From Agapanthus africanus (Eukaryota > Streptophyta > Magnoliopsida > Asparagales > Amaryllidaceae), in assembly GCA_030015575.1 (NCBI GenBank), contig JASDDO010000006.1, forward strand, positions 376,548,137 through 376,612,136: a DNA stretch of 64,000 nt. Direction: 5' to 3'. Numbering within the stretch: the stretch's first letter is position 1; every line of letters begins with the position of its first letter. Below the pieces are notes generated by a model. The model worked only from the letters and a program-made list of their open reading frames with translations. It was not told the origin of the DNA and did not search any database. A program made the translations under genes and the position numbers. Of this stretch, positions 38,051 to 50,605 are shown in pieces.

Positions 38051-38980
38051 TTATTGGATATAGTGCCCTCAAGTCAATTATTGTAATTGCAAGTAGGAAA
38101 TTATGATAATTGAATGAGAACCTATATAGGTAGAACGGTCTTACTTGAGATGATGGTATATTATCTAGTTTATCTTTATCATTATGTGGATATGTTTTGA
38201 TAAAGCCCGTAGGATTATTGCTTGACTACCAGCATTATGATGGTGATCATATACATGGGAGCTGGGTGGTCCATAAGCACATTCTTAAATATCCCTAATC
38301 GAGAGAGTATCGAGATTGGGTATCGATACTCTAGAGTAGACTAGTATATACTTTTTGAGACCCCGACAAGGAGCGGTGGCCGATCTCACAAACCATTGGT
38401 GTTGAGTCGCCTAAAATAGTATACAGGTGCTCACTGGAGGTGAGTACACCGGACGGACTTACCGAGAACTTCTAAATAGTATTATACCTATCGTCAGATG
38501 GAAGTTCTCTTGTAGCATGTGTACATGTTAGTCTTTTGACCTGAGATTTTCATTTGTCTCGTGTGAGTTCCTACTGTACTTAGATTACTACTCTACCATG
38601 ACTCAAAAGAGTTGTGTAAACATATTTTAGTTAGGTACAGTTCCGAGCCACATGGAGGCAGTGAACAATCATCAGGAATTCGTCTCTCCCGGTATTAGGA
38701 GTCGATGTCGCGCTGTGCTGGGTTAGCTATCACCAGAAAATCTTGGCCAAGGTGGATGAGATTTACTGATGTGATATTAGTAGTTTCCCAGTGGGTGATG
38801 AGTTTCAGACGACTTATCGGGTTAATAAGGGTCTAATGTTATCCACCCCCTAGACCCGGTATGCGAAAATCTCAGACGAAAAGACCGGACTATACAGAGA
38901 TTGTCATAGACAGGCTCAGTAGGGGTATGGATGATCTTGCTCATCGGCCTTCTTTTCACACAATATCTGGGTAGCCGTTA

Positions 38981-41799
38981 TGTAACGACTCTAAAATAAC
39001 TGTATAGAATTTTCTTATTATTGTATAAAAAAGAGTATTATAGCTTGTGTCAGAGTTAAAAGTTACTTTTGTTAAATAAAAGCAAGAAGCAACTTGTAGC
39101 TCACTAGTAAAGCCTCTACACTACTGTGACATAGCCTGTGTGTTAAATTCCCATCAGACACAATTATTTTTCTCAGATTTTTCTTTTTAATTTTTGGAAG
39201 CCCAAGAGTTGCACGTGCAATATACGGGAAAATGAAAAGTTTCAGAAAAATCAAACAGGCGCAATGAGGTGTACACACCCAAAAACCCACGTGGCATGAA
39301 TCTCGAGGCAAAACCTCAAGATCCGACCGTCCAAACCAATCAATGGGCTGGCGCCGACGGTCAGATGAGCCCCGTTTGCCTCCGTGCTTTGCACACACAC
39401 CCCTTTGACTCCCGTTAACTCTCCTGCACTGTTTGATTTCCCTGCAATCAAACAGAGACCCTTCATTTCTCCATTTAACATCTTTTTAATACTTTTTAAT
39501 CCAAAATTTTAATTCCCAAATCCTAATTCTTCACTATAAATACCATCTTATATTTTAGCTCTTCACCATTCTGAAATTCTAGCAAAAATTCTCTCAAAAA
39601 GTTCATAGGTGCAAGTGGAGTCAAGTGGAGTTAGCAACCAAGCTCCTTCTATCGAAGATTGAAGCCGTTTCCGGAGCTCCCGTGACGCCACGAAGTCCCT
39701 TCTTTTCTTCCTTACTCTCTTCTAGATATTACCAAGCCGTAAGTCTCTCTCATCTTTTCTTCTTTTCATCTCAATTTATTTTCTAATAAGATATCGGTAA
39801 AGTGGAGTTACTTAACTTGAAACCTCCTTGTCCTTTATATTTTGGTCAAACTAATGTTACCACTCTATTTGTAATTTTAATTACAAATGTTTAGCTTCAA
39901 GTTTAACCAAAATTTTCATGTGAAATGAACATAAACGAACTTTTTCATTAAAATACCATAAACTTTATTATCACCTCTTTTCGATATTGGTTAAAACAAT
40001 ACCTTTAGGAAAACATCACGGGGTAACGACCTACTCCACACACACACCTTTGTTTCATAGCACGATGTCTACATATATATATATAGTTGGTTCAAAGAAT
40101 AACTTTTATAATAAAATAGCACATCTTTTCAAAAACGGGTTTCTTTTAAAGCGGTATTTTGTAATTCTTGGCAAATACGCCTCTACAACCCTCGTTAACA
40201 GACCCGCTAATAGATTGTGCAAATTATCACACATTCTTGGAATAGTAGAGCGAGATGCAGAACTCCTCACGGAGTATTCGATCTCGAAAGGAAATAAAAT
40301 ACGATTTTTACGAAACACGACTTTTCTAAACAAAACTAATTTATATATATATACATATAAATTAAAAATTCGTATTTTCAATATTTTATGAAACTATATT
40401 TTTAAATGAAAAATTAAAATGTTAACAAAATACTATCAAGTTACCAAAAAGGGCTAGTTTTCAATAAAATACCATAAACTTTTAAAAATTAGGCATTTAT
40501 CACTAAAATACCCCAATAATTAAAATACGTGTTCATGAAAACCCTAAATATTATAAATCACCCTCAAGGTTATTTTTAAAACAATATTAATATATTTTTC
40601 ATAAAACCCTCTCGAGATATGCAAAACAATATTTTAAGGACTCTAGTTTAATATAGGTTTAAACGGGATCAATTCTCTTGAGCCCAGAAAGCCGGAGAAA
40701 GTGAGTGCTTGTCTATTTAAGTTATACAAATTAACGGAGTTATCAATGACAATTGTATTGAAAAAAGACACAAATCCTGCCGTCCATGTGCAGCAGTTGC
40801 CGATTACTCCCGAAATAAGAAAATCGAGAGTTAAATCCGTTCACAAGTGTCTGACTCAATCTGAGTCCAAACACAAACCGGAATCCGAAATCAAACACGA
40901 ACTTGAATACCTGATCATGAACATAAAAACTCGAAATCAATTCAAACTCAAACTTATATATTTGACTTAACTTGACCGAACCATGGTTATAACATGACAT
41001 GAAATTGACATGACTACTTGAACACATGAATACATCCTGAAGATGAACCTGAACATCTTTATATCCATGGATTCGGCCAAGACCTATAATCTTAATCTAT
41101 AAAATACAATACGCGGGGATAAAAGGGTAGATTGGTACGGAACATATATCGTGTCACGAGAGATCACTTAAAAGACACCTACATGAATTCACATGTCGTT
41201 GTCTCATAGGTTATGACGGGGCCTTGTATTACATGTTACCATAGTCCACGGGATAAGATGGACTCCTTTCGTATACATGAATACATTTCTTATCAAACTA
41301 CAAATAACCACGTCAGAATAACTATCATATACCTGTAGATGATCATATACAATTTTACCCGTCCTTTGTTCTTTTAGTTCCTATTCGCATGATATACTAT
41401 TCTCTATTGCTTCTTTTGGAACTTACCGAGCGCTCGTTCACTGACGACATTTCTCTCTGTTTTTCTTTCTTTGGAATGTTCGTCAGGAGGACCGGACTTT
41501 GAGGAGATAGAGCCAAGCCAGAAGGACTTGGACCAGCTTACTGCTCAGCCTGACTACTAGTTCTTCCTGCACTTACTTTCTGTATGTCATTGTTTAGACA
41601 TTGCTTTGTTTATTGTATTTTTTATTTCAGACAGTTGTATGTAAAGTTGAATGTAAATAAAGTTGTTCCATTTTAATACTCTTGTCATTCTTGTTCATAA
41701 TTATATTGCTTAATTACGCTTAACGTATTTATTTCATAGTAAATACGTTGTGGGCTTGCCACGTCACTGTTTCCGTCTATTGGGAAGCAGGGTGTGATA
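38981..41799 (+). repeat. 5' LTR of K
   Basis: Starts TGTAACGACTCTAAAAT directly after the duplication CGTTA. It contains CACTATAAATACCATC (TATA box near 39533) and a tRNA-like segment (about 39089-39160). It ends GGTGTGATA at 41799. The following bases (GGTTTTGTTAGCGGCC) only loosely resemble an iMet primer site. Confidence 0.9.
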
Positions 41800-41940
41800 G
41801 GTTTTGTTAGCGGCCCATAAAGGTCAGTCTGCATAAAGTCTTAAGCAATATATCACAAGAATTATAAGAATCGGCAACTATACATTCCTTACATTTCAAA
41901 TTTCTTGAATCTATCCTAACATTTCCTTTTCATCAAGGTG

Positions 41941-43200
41941 ATGGATTCTCCTAACAACACCAGCACAAATGTCAATGGCAACCCACCACCACCTACTTTA
42001 CCACCTCCCCTACCTTTGCCGCTCCAATCAATGAACATACGGTGCTTTTAGAAGCCACCAAAAGACTTCTTGAGGGCCAGCAGCAGCAGACTGCTATTCT
42101 TATCAACCGTCCGAAAGCCAAAGCACCTGAAGTAAAGCAATTTTGTGCATTGCATCCCAGGAACTTTTCAGGAAAAGAGAGTCCTCTTGAGGCTGAAGAA
42201 TGGGCCCAGAGTATAGGGGACGACCTTGCCGCAGCACATGTACCAGACATAGGTTGGGTTCGTGTGGCCAAACTCCAGCTCACCGACAACGAAAGAGTCT
42301 GGTGGAAAGCTGAGAAAAGCCGTCTCACACAACCCATAGAGTGGAAGACATTATGTGATCTGTTCGATGCGAAGTTCTTCCCCGAAACTGCCCGTTTCGA
42401 GATGGAACAACTGTTCATCCACCTACAACAAGGCTCTATGTGGGTAAAATCAGTGGATGAATATGATGCCGAATTCATCATGCTTAGCAGGTAAAGAATT
42501 CGTATCAAATTTTTTCCGTAAAACACATCACTATTCTGACATCAACATCTTATCAGGTTCGCGGCACATTTGATCCCGATCGATGAGATTCGGGTTAGAC
42601 GATTCCAATAGGGCTTAGACCCGGAGATTCAGACAGCATTAGCCACAGGTGACTACCCAACTCATGAACTCGCCCTGAAGGCAACATGTCGATTCGAAGC
42701 TGTGGTCAAGAAGAAGGGTAAGCTCTAAATATCTGGAATCAAACGTCCTGCTACACAGATGATGGGAGGCGCCTTTTCTAGGATGACTTTTGCACCTAGG
42801 AGGCCAGGAGGATTATTTAACCATTCCAGTCCAGATTTCCGTTTCTACTGCAAGAGAACTGGACACCTGGAGAAGGACTGCAGGCGTGCAAATAGCCTGT
42901 GTTTGATTTGTGGCGCATCTACTCATGCTATATGAGTATGCCCATATCGTATTAATATAGCACCAGCACCTAGACCTGCAATTACAGCCTCACAGAGGCC
43001 AGCCATTCAGGCTCCTGCACCCCGCCTAGCTCTTCCTGCACCAGCTCCACGTAGACCACCTACACAGCCTTATCGTCAATTTCACCAGGCACAGAGAAAC
43101 GTGCCTTAAGGGAAAAGGAATGTACCTCTGGTAAGCAGGAATGTACCAAGACGACAGGCTTTTACAAAGACGGTCGAAGTGGCCGAAGCCACATGACAAG
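41941..43200 (+). pseudogene. K gag region
   Basis: The capsid-type retrotransposon gag domain is clear: FCALHPRNFSGKESPLEAEE, WVRVAKLQLTDNERVWW, and LCDLFDAKFFPETARFE. Downstream are zinc-knuckle sequences (YCKRTGHLEKDC and CLICGASTHA) near 42842-42935, then a proline-rich linker. The likely start is ATG 41941 (MDSPNNTST), about 140 bp after the 5' LTR. Such proteins package element RNA in cytoplasmic particles. This copy is interrupted. Confidence 0.82.
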
Positions 43201-43269
43201 TCATCACCGGTAAAATTCTCCATCCTTTTAATCTTTCAATCCTTTTGTATCGTCATACTTTTCCTATAT

Positions 43270-45170
43270 CTAAACACGATCTCACACAACTTAGTTACTA
43301 TACTAGTAGCCACCCTTCCTGCACTCGCATTTTTCAACACTGGAGCTTTACACTGCTTCATGTCATAGCGATTCGTGAGAACGCATGCGATTCCCGTGAA
43401 GCCACTCATTTCAAACTGGAATGTCAGTTCCGGGAATGGAGTCTTGAAAGCAACTTTAGGGTATGATCAATGCCCAGTTGTAGTTTGCGGTCGAAAATTC
43501 TACGCAAATTTCAAAGTACTGGACATACCATATTTCGATGTTGTATTGGGAATGGATTGGCTGGGAGTATTCTATGCTACTATTAACTGCCGTCAAAGGA
43601 GGGTAGTATTTGAGATACCATATCACCAAGTATTCTATTTCAAAAGTGGAGATAGAACCTTGGAGCCAGGAAGCTACCGTGCTAAATCGAAGAATGCAGA
43701 AGTGTTCTCTATATCGGCGGAAGAAGAAAATCCTGAAATAGTTCGAGAGTTCGAGGATGTGTTCCCTGAAGACATATCAGGTTTGCCTCCCGATCGAGCC
43801 CTTGAGTTTAGTATTGATTTACAACCTGGTACACAACCTGTAATCAAAGCCCCATACCGATTAAGTCTGGAAGGATTGAAGGAGATCCGTATTCAGTTGG
43901 ACGAACTGCTGAAGAAAGATTGGATCTGACCCAGTACTTCACGTTGGGGATCTCCGGTGTTACTAGTGAAGAATAAGAAAGGTTCATACAAGATGCGTGT
44001 GGATTATCAAGCTCTGAACGAAGTGATGATTAAGAACAAAAATCCACTACTGTGCATCGATGACCTTTTCGATCAGTTAAGTGGGTCTTGTGTCTTTTCA
44101 AAGCTAGACCTTCGTTCGGGTTTTCATCAGGTGAAGGTCATAGAGTCCGACATTCCGAAGACGGCATTTAGGACTCGTTATGGTTATTATAAATAACTCG
44201 TAATGCCATTCGGAGTGACTAATGCACCTGCCATCTTTATGAACCTGATGAACCATGTTTTCCGAGAGTACTTAGACAGGTTCGTTGTCATCTTCATCGA
44301 CGACATCCTGGTGTATTCAAAGAATCGGAAGGAACACGCCGAGCACTTACGGATTGTCCTGGAGACATTACGTCAACATCGGCTCTACGCCAAGTACAGC
44401 AAGTATGAATTTTGGTTAGATCAAGTCGGATTTCTCGGACATATTGTTTCAGACAATGGAATCTCTGTAGATCCAGCTAAGGTGTCAGCTGTCAGCGAGT
44501 GGCCGACACCAAAGATGGTGAAAGATATACGAAGTTTCTTGGGATTAGCAGGATACTATCGACGATTCATTGAAGGCTTCTCAAAGATCGCAGCACCCAT
44601 AACCAAGCTCACACGCAAAGACGAAGCATTCGTGTGGTCAGAAGCATGTGAAAAGGCTTTTGTAGAACTCAAGTCAAGGTTAACCTCTGCACCAATCCTT
44701 GTAATACCGGATCAATCTGGAGGATTCGTTGTGCATTGTGATGCGTCCAGTAAAGGATTAGGATGTGTTCTACACCAGCATGGAAAAATTGTGGCTTTTG
44801 CATCAAGACAACCGAAGGTTCATGAGCGCAACTATCCAACACATGATCTAGAATTGACAGCCATCATCTTCGAGCTCAAGATTTGGCGCCACTATCTTTT
44901 GGGAGAACGAGTGGATATATACACTGACCGCAAGAGTCTGAAATATGTATTTACTCAAAAAGAACTAAACATGCGGCAGAGAAGATGGCTAGAATTCATA
45001 GCGGACTTCGACATCAACCTACAGTATCATCCTGGAAAGGTGCACGTAGTTCCCGATACCCTTAGTCACCAGCCATTAGCAATGAACCTCACCGCTCAGT
45101 GGAAGCTACAACAAGAATTGCATGGATTAGGAATTGAAGTAGTTGTGCCAGCTAACGCTTCATATTTGAT
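43270..45170 (+). pseudogene. K protease, reverse transcriptase and RNase H
   Basis: Protease: FNTGA near 43340 (family consensus F-D-T-G-A) and the downstream DVVLGMDWL (43538-43563). Reverse transcriptase: [56 protein letters not shown], and the active site FIDDILVYS (about 44292-44318), then [14 protein letters not shown]. RNase [30 protein letters not shown], and [14 protein letters not shown] with the DASSKG, E and TD catalytic positions visible. All match the Tekay/Del group. The region is long and recognisable but interrupted. Confidence 0.9.
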
Positions 45171-45199
45171 GAACTTATAAGTCCGGTCCACTCTTGTCA

Positions 45200-46600
45200 A
45201 TCAGATGAAGGCAGCTCAAGCAAATGATGCCAAGCTACAAAAGATCCGAGAACAAATAGAAAGTGGGCTTCGAACTGACTTCATCATCCACGAAAATGGA
45301 TCCTTGCGATATGGAAGTCATTTATGCGTGCTAATCGGACCTGTTCGAGAAGAGTTGATGAAAGAAGCTCACAGCTCTCCTTATTTTGTATACCCTGGTA
45401 GCATGAAGATGTACAAGGATCTATGGCAACACTATTGGTGGCATAGAATGAAGCATGAAGTAGCAAGGAGCGTAGCCAAGTGTCTAGTATGTCAGCAAGT
45501 GAAGACTGAATATCACAGAACTGCTGGTCTATTTCAGCCGTTACTAATCCCAGAATGGAAATGGCAGCACATTATCATAGACTTCGTGACTGCCCTCCCT
45601 TATAGCACGAAGGGTAATGACACAATTTGGGTTATTGTGGATCGACTCACTAAGTTGGCTCACTTTATTCCATTTCGAGTTGGTCAGTCAACCAAGAGGT
45701 TAGCAAAGAAGTACGTGGAGGTGAGCATAAGTCTAAAGTAAGATTTAAACCTTCAAGATGTACCATATTTAAACTCATGCAGGAGATCGTAAGATTACAT
45801 GGAGTACCTGTTTACATCGTCTCTGATCGTGATACAAGATTCCAATCACAATTTTGGCAGAGTCTGCAAGCTAGCCTGGAAACGAGTCTGAATTTCTGCA
45901 CGGCGTATCATCCACAAACAGATGGACAGTCCGAGCGAACAATTCAGATTTTGGAAGACATGCTGAGAGCTTATATGTTAGACTTCGGAGGTTCGTAGGA
46001 AGATCACCTACACCTTGTGGAGTTTTCATACAACAACAGCTATCAGACAAGCATTAGAATGACACCATTCGCAGCACTATACGGTCGGAAGTGTCGTTCA
46101 CCACTAAGTTGGGACGACGTTGGAGATCGTGAACTCCTTGAACCAGAGATGATCATTGCAACTGTGGACGTGGTTCGCACGATCAGGGAAAGGATGCGCA
46201 TAGCCCAAGACCGACAGAAGCATTGGGAAGATGCAAAACGTCGATATCTGGAGTTCCAACCTGAAGACTATGTATTCCTGAAGACCTCTCCAAATAGAGG
46301 AGTAATCCATTTTGGCAAGAAGGGTAAACTCAATCCAAGATACATAAGACCGTTAGATATACTTGAACGAGTTGGAGAAGTGGCATACCGTTTAGCACTA
46401 CCACACTCATTGGAAGTAGTGCACAACGTGTTCCATATATCCCAGCTACGACGATATGTGAGCGACCCCGGCCACATACTTGATCACTCAGAACTCACAG
46501 TACAGACTGACTTAACCTGCGAGTAACAACCAGTTGAGATTTTGGACCGAAAGGTGAAAATATTACGGAACAAGAAGGTAAACTTGGTCCGAGTGATGTA
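45200..46600 (+). pseudogene. K integrase and chromodomain-like tail
   Basis: HHCC zinc-binding region (Y-PGS-KMYKDLW, then CLVCQQVK) at about 45370-45500. Catalytic core with D in IIIDFVTALP (near 45575), D in IVSDRDTRF (near 45820) and E in DGQSERTIQ (near 45935). The C-terminal GPY/F-type tail ends in VFHISQLRRYVSDPGHIL. Sequence around 46530-46590 resembles the opening of the Tekay chromodomain (PVEILDRKVKILRNKKV), which targets insertion to heterochromatin, but the rest of that domain is degenerate. The integrase is interrupted. Confidence 0.88.
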
Positions 46601-46734
46601 GAGAAATGACTCGCCAGGAGAATCAACTTAGTAAAGAGAAGAGGATATGTGTACATGATACTCTTACCTTTTTAAAAATTAGTCCCTATATAATTGTGAA
46701 TTTCGAGGACGAAATTTTTATAAGGAAGATAGAA

Positions 46735-49572
46735 TGTAACAACTCTGAAATCACTGTACAGAATTTTCTTGTTATTGTACAAAAAAGAGTATTACAACCT
46801 GTGTAAGAGTTAAAAGTTACTTTTCTTAAATAAAAGCAAGAAGCAATTTGTAGCTCACTGGTAAACCCTCTACACTACTGTGACATAGCCTGTGTGTTCG
46901 ATTCCCATCAGACACAATTATTTTTTTCAGATTTTTCTTTTTAATTTTTGGAAGCCCAAGAGTTGCACGTGCAATACATGGGGAAATGAAAAGTTTCAGA
47001 AAAATCAAACAAGCGCAATGAGGTGTACACACCCAAAAACCCACGTGGCACGAATCTCAAGGAAAAACCTCAAGATCCGACCGTCCAAACCCATCAATGG
47101 GTCGGTGCTGACGGTCAGATGAGCCTCGTTTTTCTCCATGCTTTTCACACACCCCCCTTCGACTCCCCTTAACTCCCCTACACTGTTTGATTTCCCTGCA
47201 ATCAAACGAAGACCCTTCATTACGCTATTTAATATCTTTTTAATACTTTTTAATCCAAAATTTTAATTCCCAAACCCCAATTCTTTACTATAAATACCAC
47301 CCCATGTTTGAGCCTTTCATCATTCTGAAAATCTAGCAAAAATTCTCTCAAAAAGTTCATAGATGCAAGGGAATTCAAGTGGAGTTAGCAACCAAGCTCC
47401 TTCCATCGAAAATCGAAGCCGTTTCTGGAGCTCCCGCAACGCCACGAAGTCCCCTCCCTTCTTCCTTACTCTCTTCTAGATATTACCAAGCCGTAATTCT
47501 CTCTCATCTCTTCTTCTTTTCATCTCAATTTATCTTCTAAAAATATATCGGTAAAGTGGAATTACTCCCGATACTTTTCTTTTAAAACTTGAAACTCCCC
47601 TTTCCTTTATAATTTGGTCAAACTAATGTTACCACTCTACTTGTAACTTTAATTACAAATATTTAGCTTCAAGTTTAACCAAAATTTTCATGTGAAGCGA
47701 TCATAAACGAACTTTTTCATTAAAATACCTTGAACTTTATTATCACCTCTTTTTGATATTGGTTAAAACAATATCTTTAGGAAAACTTCAAGGGGTAATG
47801 ACCTACCCCACACGCACACCTTGGTTTCATAGCCTGATGTCTACATTTATATATAGTTGGTTCAAAGAATAACTTTTATAATAAAATACCACATCTTTAA
47901 AAAACGGGTTTCTTTTAAAGCGGTATTTTATAATTCTTGGCAAATACGCCTCTACAACCCTCATTAAGGAACCCGCTAATGGATGGTGCGGATTATCGCA
48001 CATTTTTAGGATAGTAATGCAAGATGCAGATCTCCTCACGGAGTATTCGATCTCGAAAGGAAATAAAATACGGTTTTTACGAAACGCGACTTTTCTAAAC
48101 AAAACTAATTTTTGAAAAAAATTATATAAAAATTATAAATCTGTATTTTCAATATATTATGAAACTTTATTTTTAAATGAAAAATTAAAATGTTAATAAA
48201 ATACTATCAAGTTACCAAAAAGGCCTAGTTTTCAATAAAATACCATAAACGTTTAAAAGCTAGGCATTTATCACTAAAATACCCCAATAATTAAAATACA
48301 TGTTCATGAAAATCCTAAATATTATAAATCACCCTCGAGATTATTTTTAAAACAATATTAACATATTTTTCATAAAATCCCCTTGAGATATGCAAAACAA
48401 TATTTTAAGCTCTAGTTTAATATAGATTTAAGCGGGATCAATTTTCTTGAGCCCTAGCGAGCCGGAGAAAGTGAATACTTGCTTATTCAGATTAGACAAA
48501 TTAACGGAGTTATCAATGGTAATTGTCTTGGAAAAAGACACAAATCCTGCTATTCATGTGCAGCAGTTGCCGATTACTCCCAAACCTAAGAAAGTCAAGA
48601 GTTAAATCCGTTTACAAGTGTCTGACTCAATCTGAGTCCAAACTCAAATCAGAATCCGAAATCAAACACGAACTTGAATACTTGATCATGAACATGAACA
48701 CTCGAAATCAATTAAAAGTCAAACTTGTATACTTGACTCGACTTGACCGAACCATGGTTATAACATGACATGAACTTGACATTAACTACTTGAACACATG
48801 AATACATCCTGAACATGAACCTGAACATCTTATATCCATGGATTCGGCCAAGATCTATAATCTTAATCTATACAATACAATATGCAGGGATAAAGAGCTA
48901 GATTGGTACGGAACGTATATCGTGGCACGAGGGGTCACTTAAAAGACACTTACATGAATTCACATGCCGTTGTCCCATGGGTTATGACGGGGCCTTGTAC
49001 TACATATTACCATAGTCCACGGGGTAAAATGGACTCCTCTCGTATACATGAATAACTTTCTTATCAAACTACAAATAATCACGTCAGAATAACTATCATA
49101 TACTTGTAGATGATCATATACAATTTTACCCGGCCTTTGTTTTTTTAGTTCTTATATATATGATATACTATTCTTTATTGTTTCTTGTGGTACTTACCGA
49201 GCGCTAGTTCGCTGATGACATTCCTCTATGTTTTTCTTTCCTAGGAATGTTCGTCAGGAAGACCGGACTTTGAGAAGATAAAGCCAAGCCAGGAGGACTT
49301 GGAACAGTTTACAGCACAGCCTAACTACTAGTTCTTCCTGCACTTACTTTCTGTATGCCATCGTTAGACATTGTTTTGTTTATTGTATCTTTTATTTCAG
49401 ACAGTTGTATATAAAGTTGAATGTAAATAAAGTTGTTGTTCCATTTAAATACTCTTGTTATTGTTGCTCATAGTTATATTGCTTAATTACGCTTAACGTA
49501 TTTATTTCATAGTAAATACTTTGCGGGCATACCACGTCATCATTTCCGTCTATTGGGAAGCCGGACGTGATA
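46735..49572 (+). repeat. 3' LTR of K
   Basis: It is preceded by a purine-rich tract (ATAAGGAAGATAGAA) after TTTCGAGGACGAAATTTTT, the classic chromovirus sequence next to the 3' LTR. It starts TGTAACAACTCTGAAAT and ends CGTGATA, followed by the duplication CGTTA. It carries the better-preserved copy of the tRNA-like segment. Confidence 0.92.
46843..46915 (+). repeat. tRNA-like (SINE-type) segment inside K's LTR
   Basis: TAGCTCACTGGT (46851-46862) resembles a Pol III A box, and GTGTTCGATTCCC (46894-46906) a B box, about 30 bp apart and followed by ATCAGACAC. The 5' LTR has the same segment at about 39089-39160, with a decayed B box. It is not a tRNA gene: acceptor and anticodon arms do not pair convincingly. 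It could be the head of an old SINE captured into the LTR, or chance resemblance. Confidence 0.55.
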
Positions 49573-50605
49573 CGTTACGTACAACTAGTGACACTGACGT
49601 ACTTGTGGTTAAACCCATTGCCACCGTATTGACGAGACTTCAGAGTCCCATACAGAGGGTTTTTCCCGGTTCAAGCAAAAAAATGTAGTGATCGCATATT
49701 CATACGTGAACGGTTCTGATTAGGGATGTGTGCTAGATATACGGACTTCAATTGGGCGGATGACAATACTAGCCTATTTATGATTAAGCCTGATAATTAA
49801 ATCTAGTTTTGATTTAATAATTTACATATATATATTTCGATATATATATTCTAGTATCATATTCATTGTATTTTCTACCTCTTGGGTATTCGTATTTTGA
49901 TATGAATACGGGCATGTATTTGCGGAGACATATTCTTGTATTCATACAAGAATATTTCTAAAAGAAGGACAACTCATTTCAATGTTTTTCTTTTTAAGAA
50001 ATTGAGAAATGATATGGAAAGGAGAAATGGTGAAGAGTATGGGCAAATGAATTTTTAATTCACTTACAAATACTATTCAAGTATGGTTGTAGTTTTAAAA
50101 TGATGAAATTCTTTTCAACAAAGGAATGCACGCATGCTTGATTTTGTAAGGATTTTTATTCATTCTACCATTCTTGCTCCTCTCTTCCATGGCTCTTTCT
50201 TCTTCTTAATCTTCAACCCTCTCATGAGTTGAGAATTATGAAGATAAAGAGAAAGAAAAATATTAGAACACTCATACACATCACTAAATATCCTAAATTA
50301 GTATCGTAGATCTTTAGTTACTTCATGAATGAAATTAAAGCTTGAACTTGGTTCTCTCGGGTGGATTATCTTCTGCGAAGGGAGACCGGCTTGCAAGCAC
50401 GATCTGGAGCTTTTTAGAGCATGCTAGAGTTCAACCCAATTGGAGCAAATAAAGATGCTACAAAGATTGTGATTTTTAACTTTTGTTTTTGTTAGTTTAG
50501 GTTTTTGGTTTAGATTCTTGGGTGCAAGTTTTAGTGCCATGAAATTTTTTGTTTTCGGATTCCGCATTGGCCGCGGATTAGCGGCGAGGGTACTAGGAAC
50601 TTTCA

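Larger units (their letters stand above)
38981..49572 (+). mobile_element. Element K: Tekay/Del-like chromovirus (Ty3/gypsy) inside W's 3' LTR
   Basis: LTRs 38981-41799 and 46735-49572 (2.82 and 2.84 kb) flank a 4.9-kb internal region with gag, protease, reverse transcriptase, RNase H, integrase and a chromodomain-like start, in Ty3 order. The 5-bp duplication is CGTTA (38976-38980 and 49573-49577). Both LTRs start TGTAAC and end GATA, so the termini are TG...TA. It is the best-preserved coding element here but carries several breaks (roughly five to ten). The LTRs differ by several per cent by eye, so it is not a recent insertion. Confidence 0.93.
9861..50605 (+). mobile_element. Element W: Ty1/copia-type LTR retrotransposon inserted in V
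   Basis: It is flanked by a perfect 5-bp duplication, GAAAA (9856-9860 and 50606-50610), lying in V's RNase H. The 5' LTR (from 9861, TGTTGGATATAGTGCCCTC) and the 3' LTR (38051-50605, ending ACTTTCA) are homologous across about 1.9 kb. The internal remnant (34511-38050) keeps a decayed copia reverse transcriptase/RNase H. Element Y sits near the end of the 5' LTR and element K inside the 3' LTR. The start of W's internal region (primer site, gag) is missing at the Y junction. W is clearly broken. Confidence 0.9.
38051..50605 (+). repeat. 3' LTR of W, split by element K
   Basis: Segments 38051-38980 and 49573-50605 match the 5' LTR at 9861-11759. The split is at TGGGTAGCCGTTA / CGTTACGTACAACTAG, with CGTTA duplicated. 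The far end reads ...AACTTTCA at 50605, followed by W's duplication GAAAA. The last ~50 bp (GATTCCGCATTGGCCGCGG onward) are missing from the 5' LTR because Y begins there. Confidence 0.9.

Noticed and set aside
41993-42526. 177-residue - strand ORF
   Set aside because: It is the antisense shadow of K's gag.
46843-46915. A genuine tRNA gene
   Set aside because: A- and B-box-like motifs are present, but no convincing cloverleaf or anticodon arm forms, and the segment is part of an LTR present twice.
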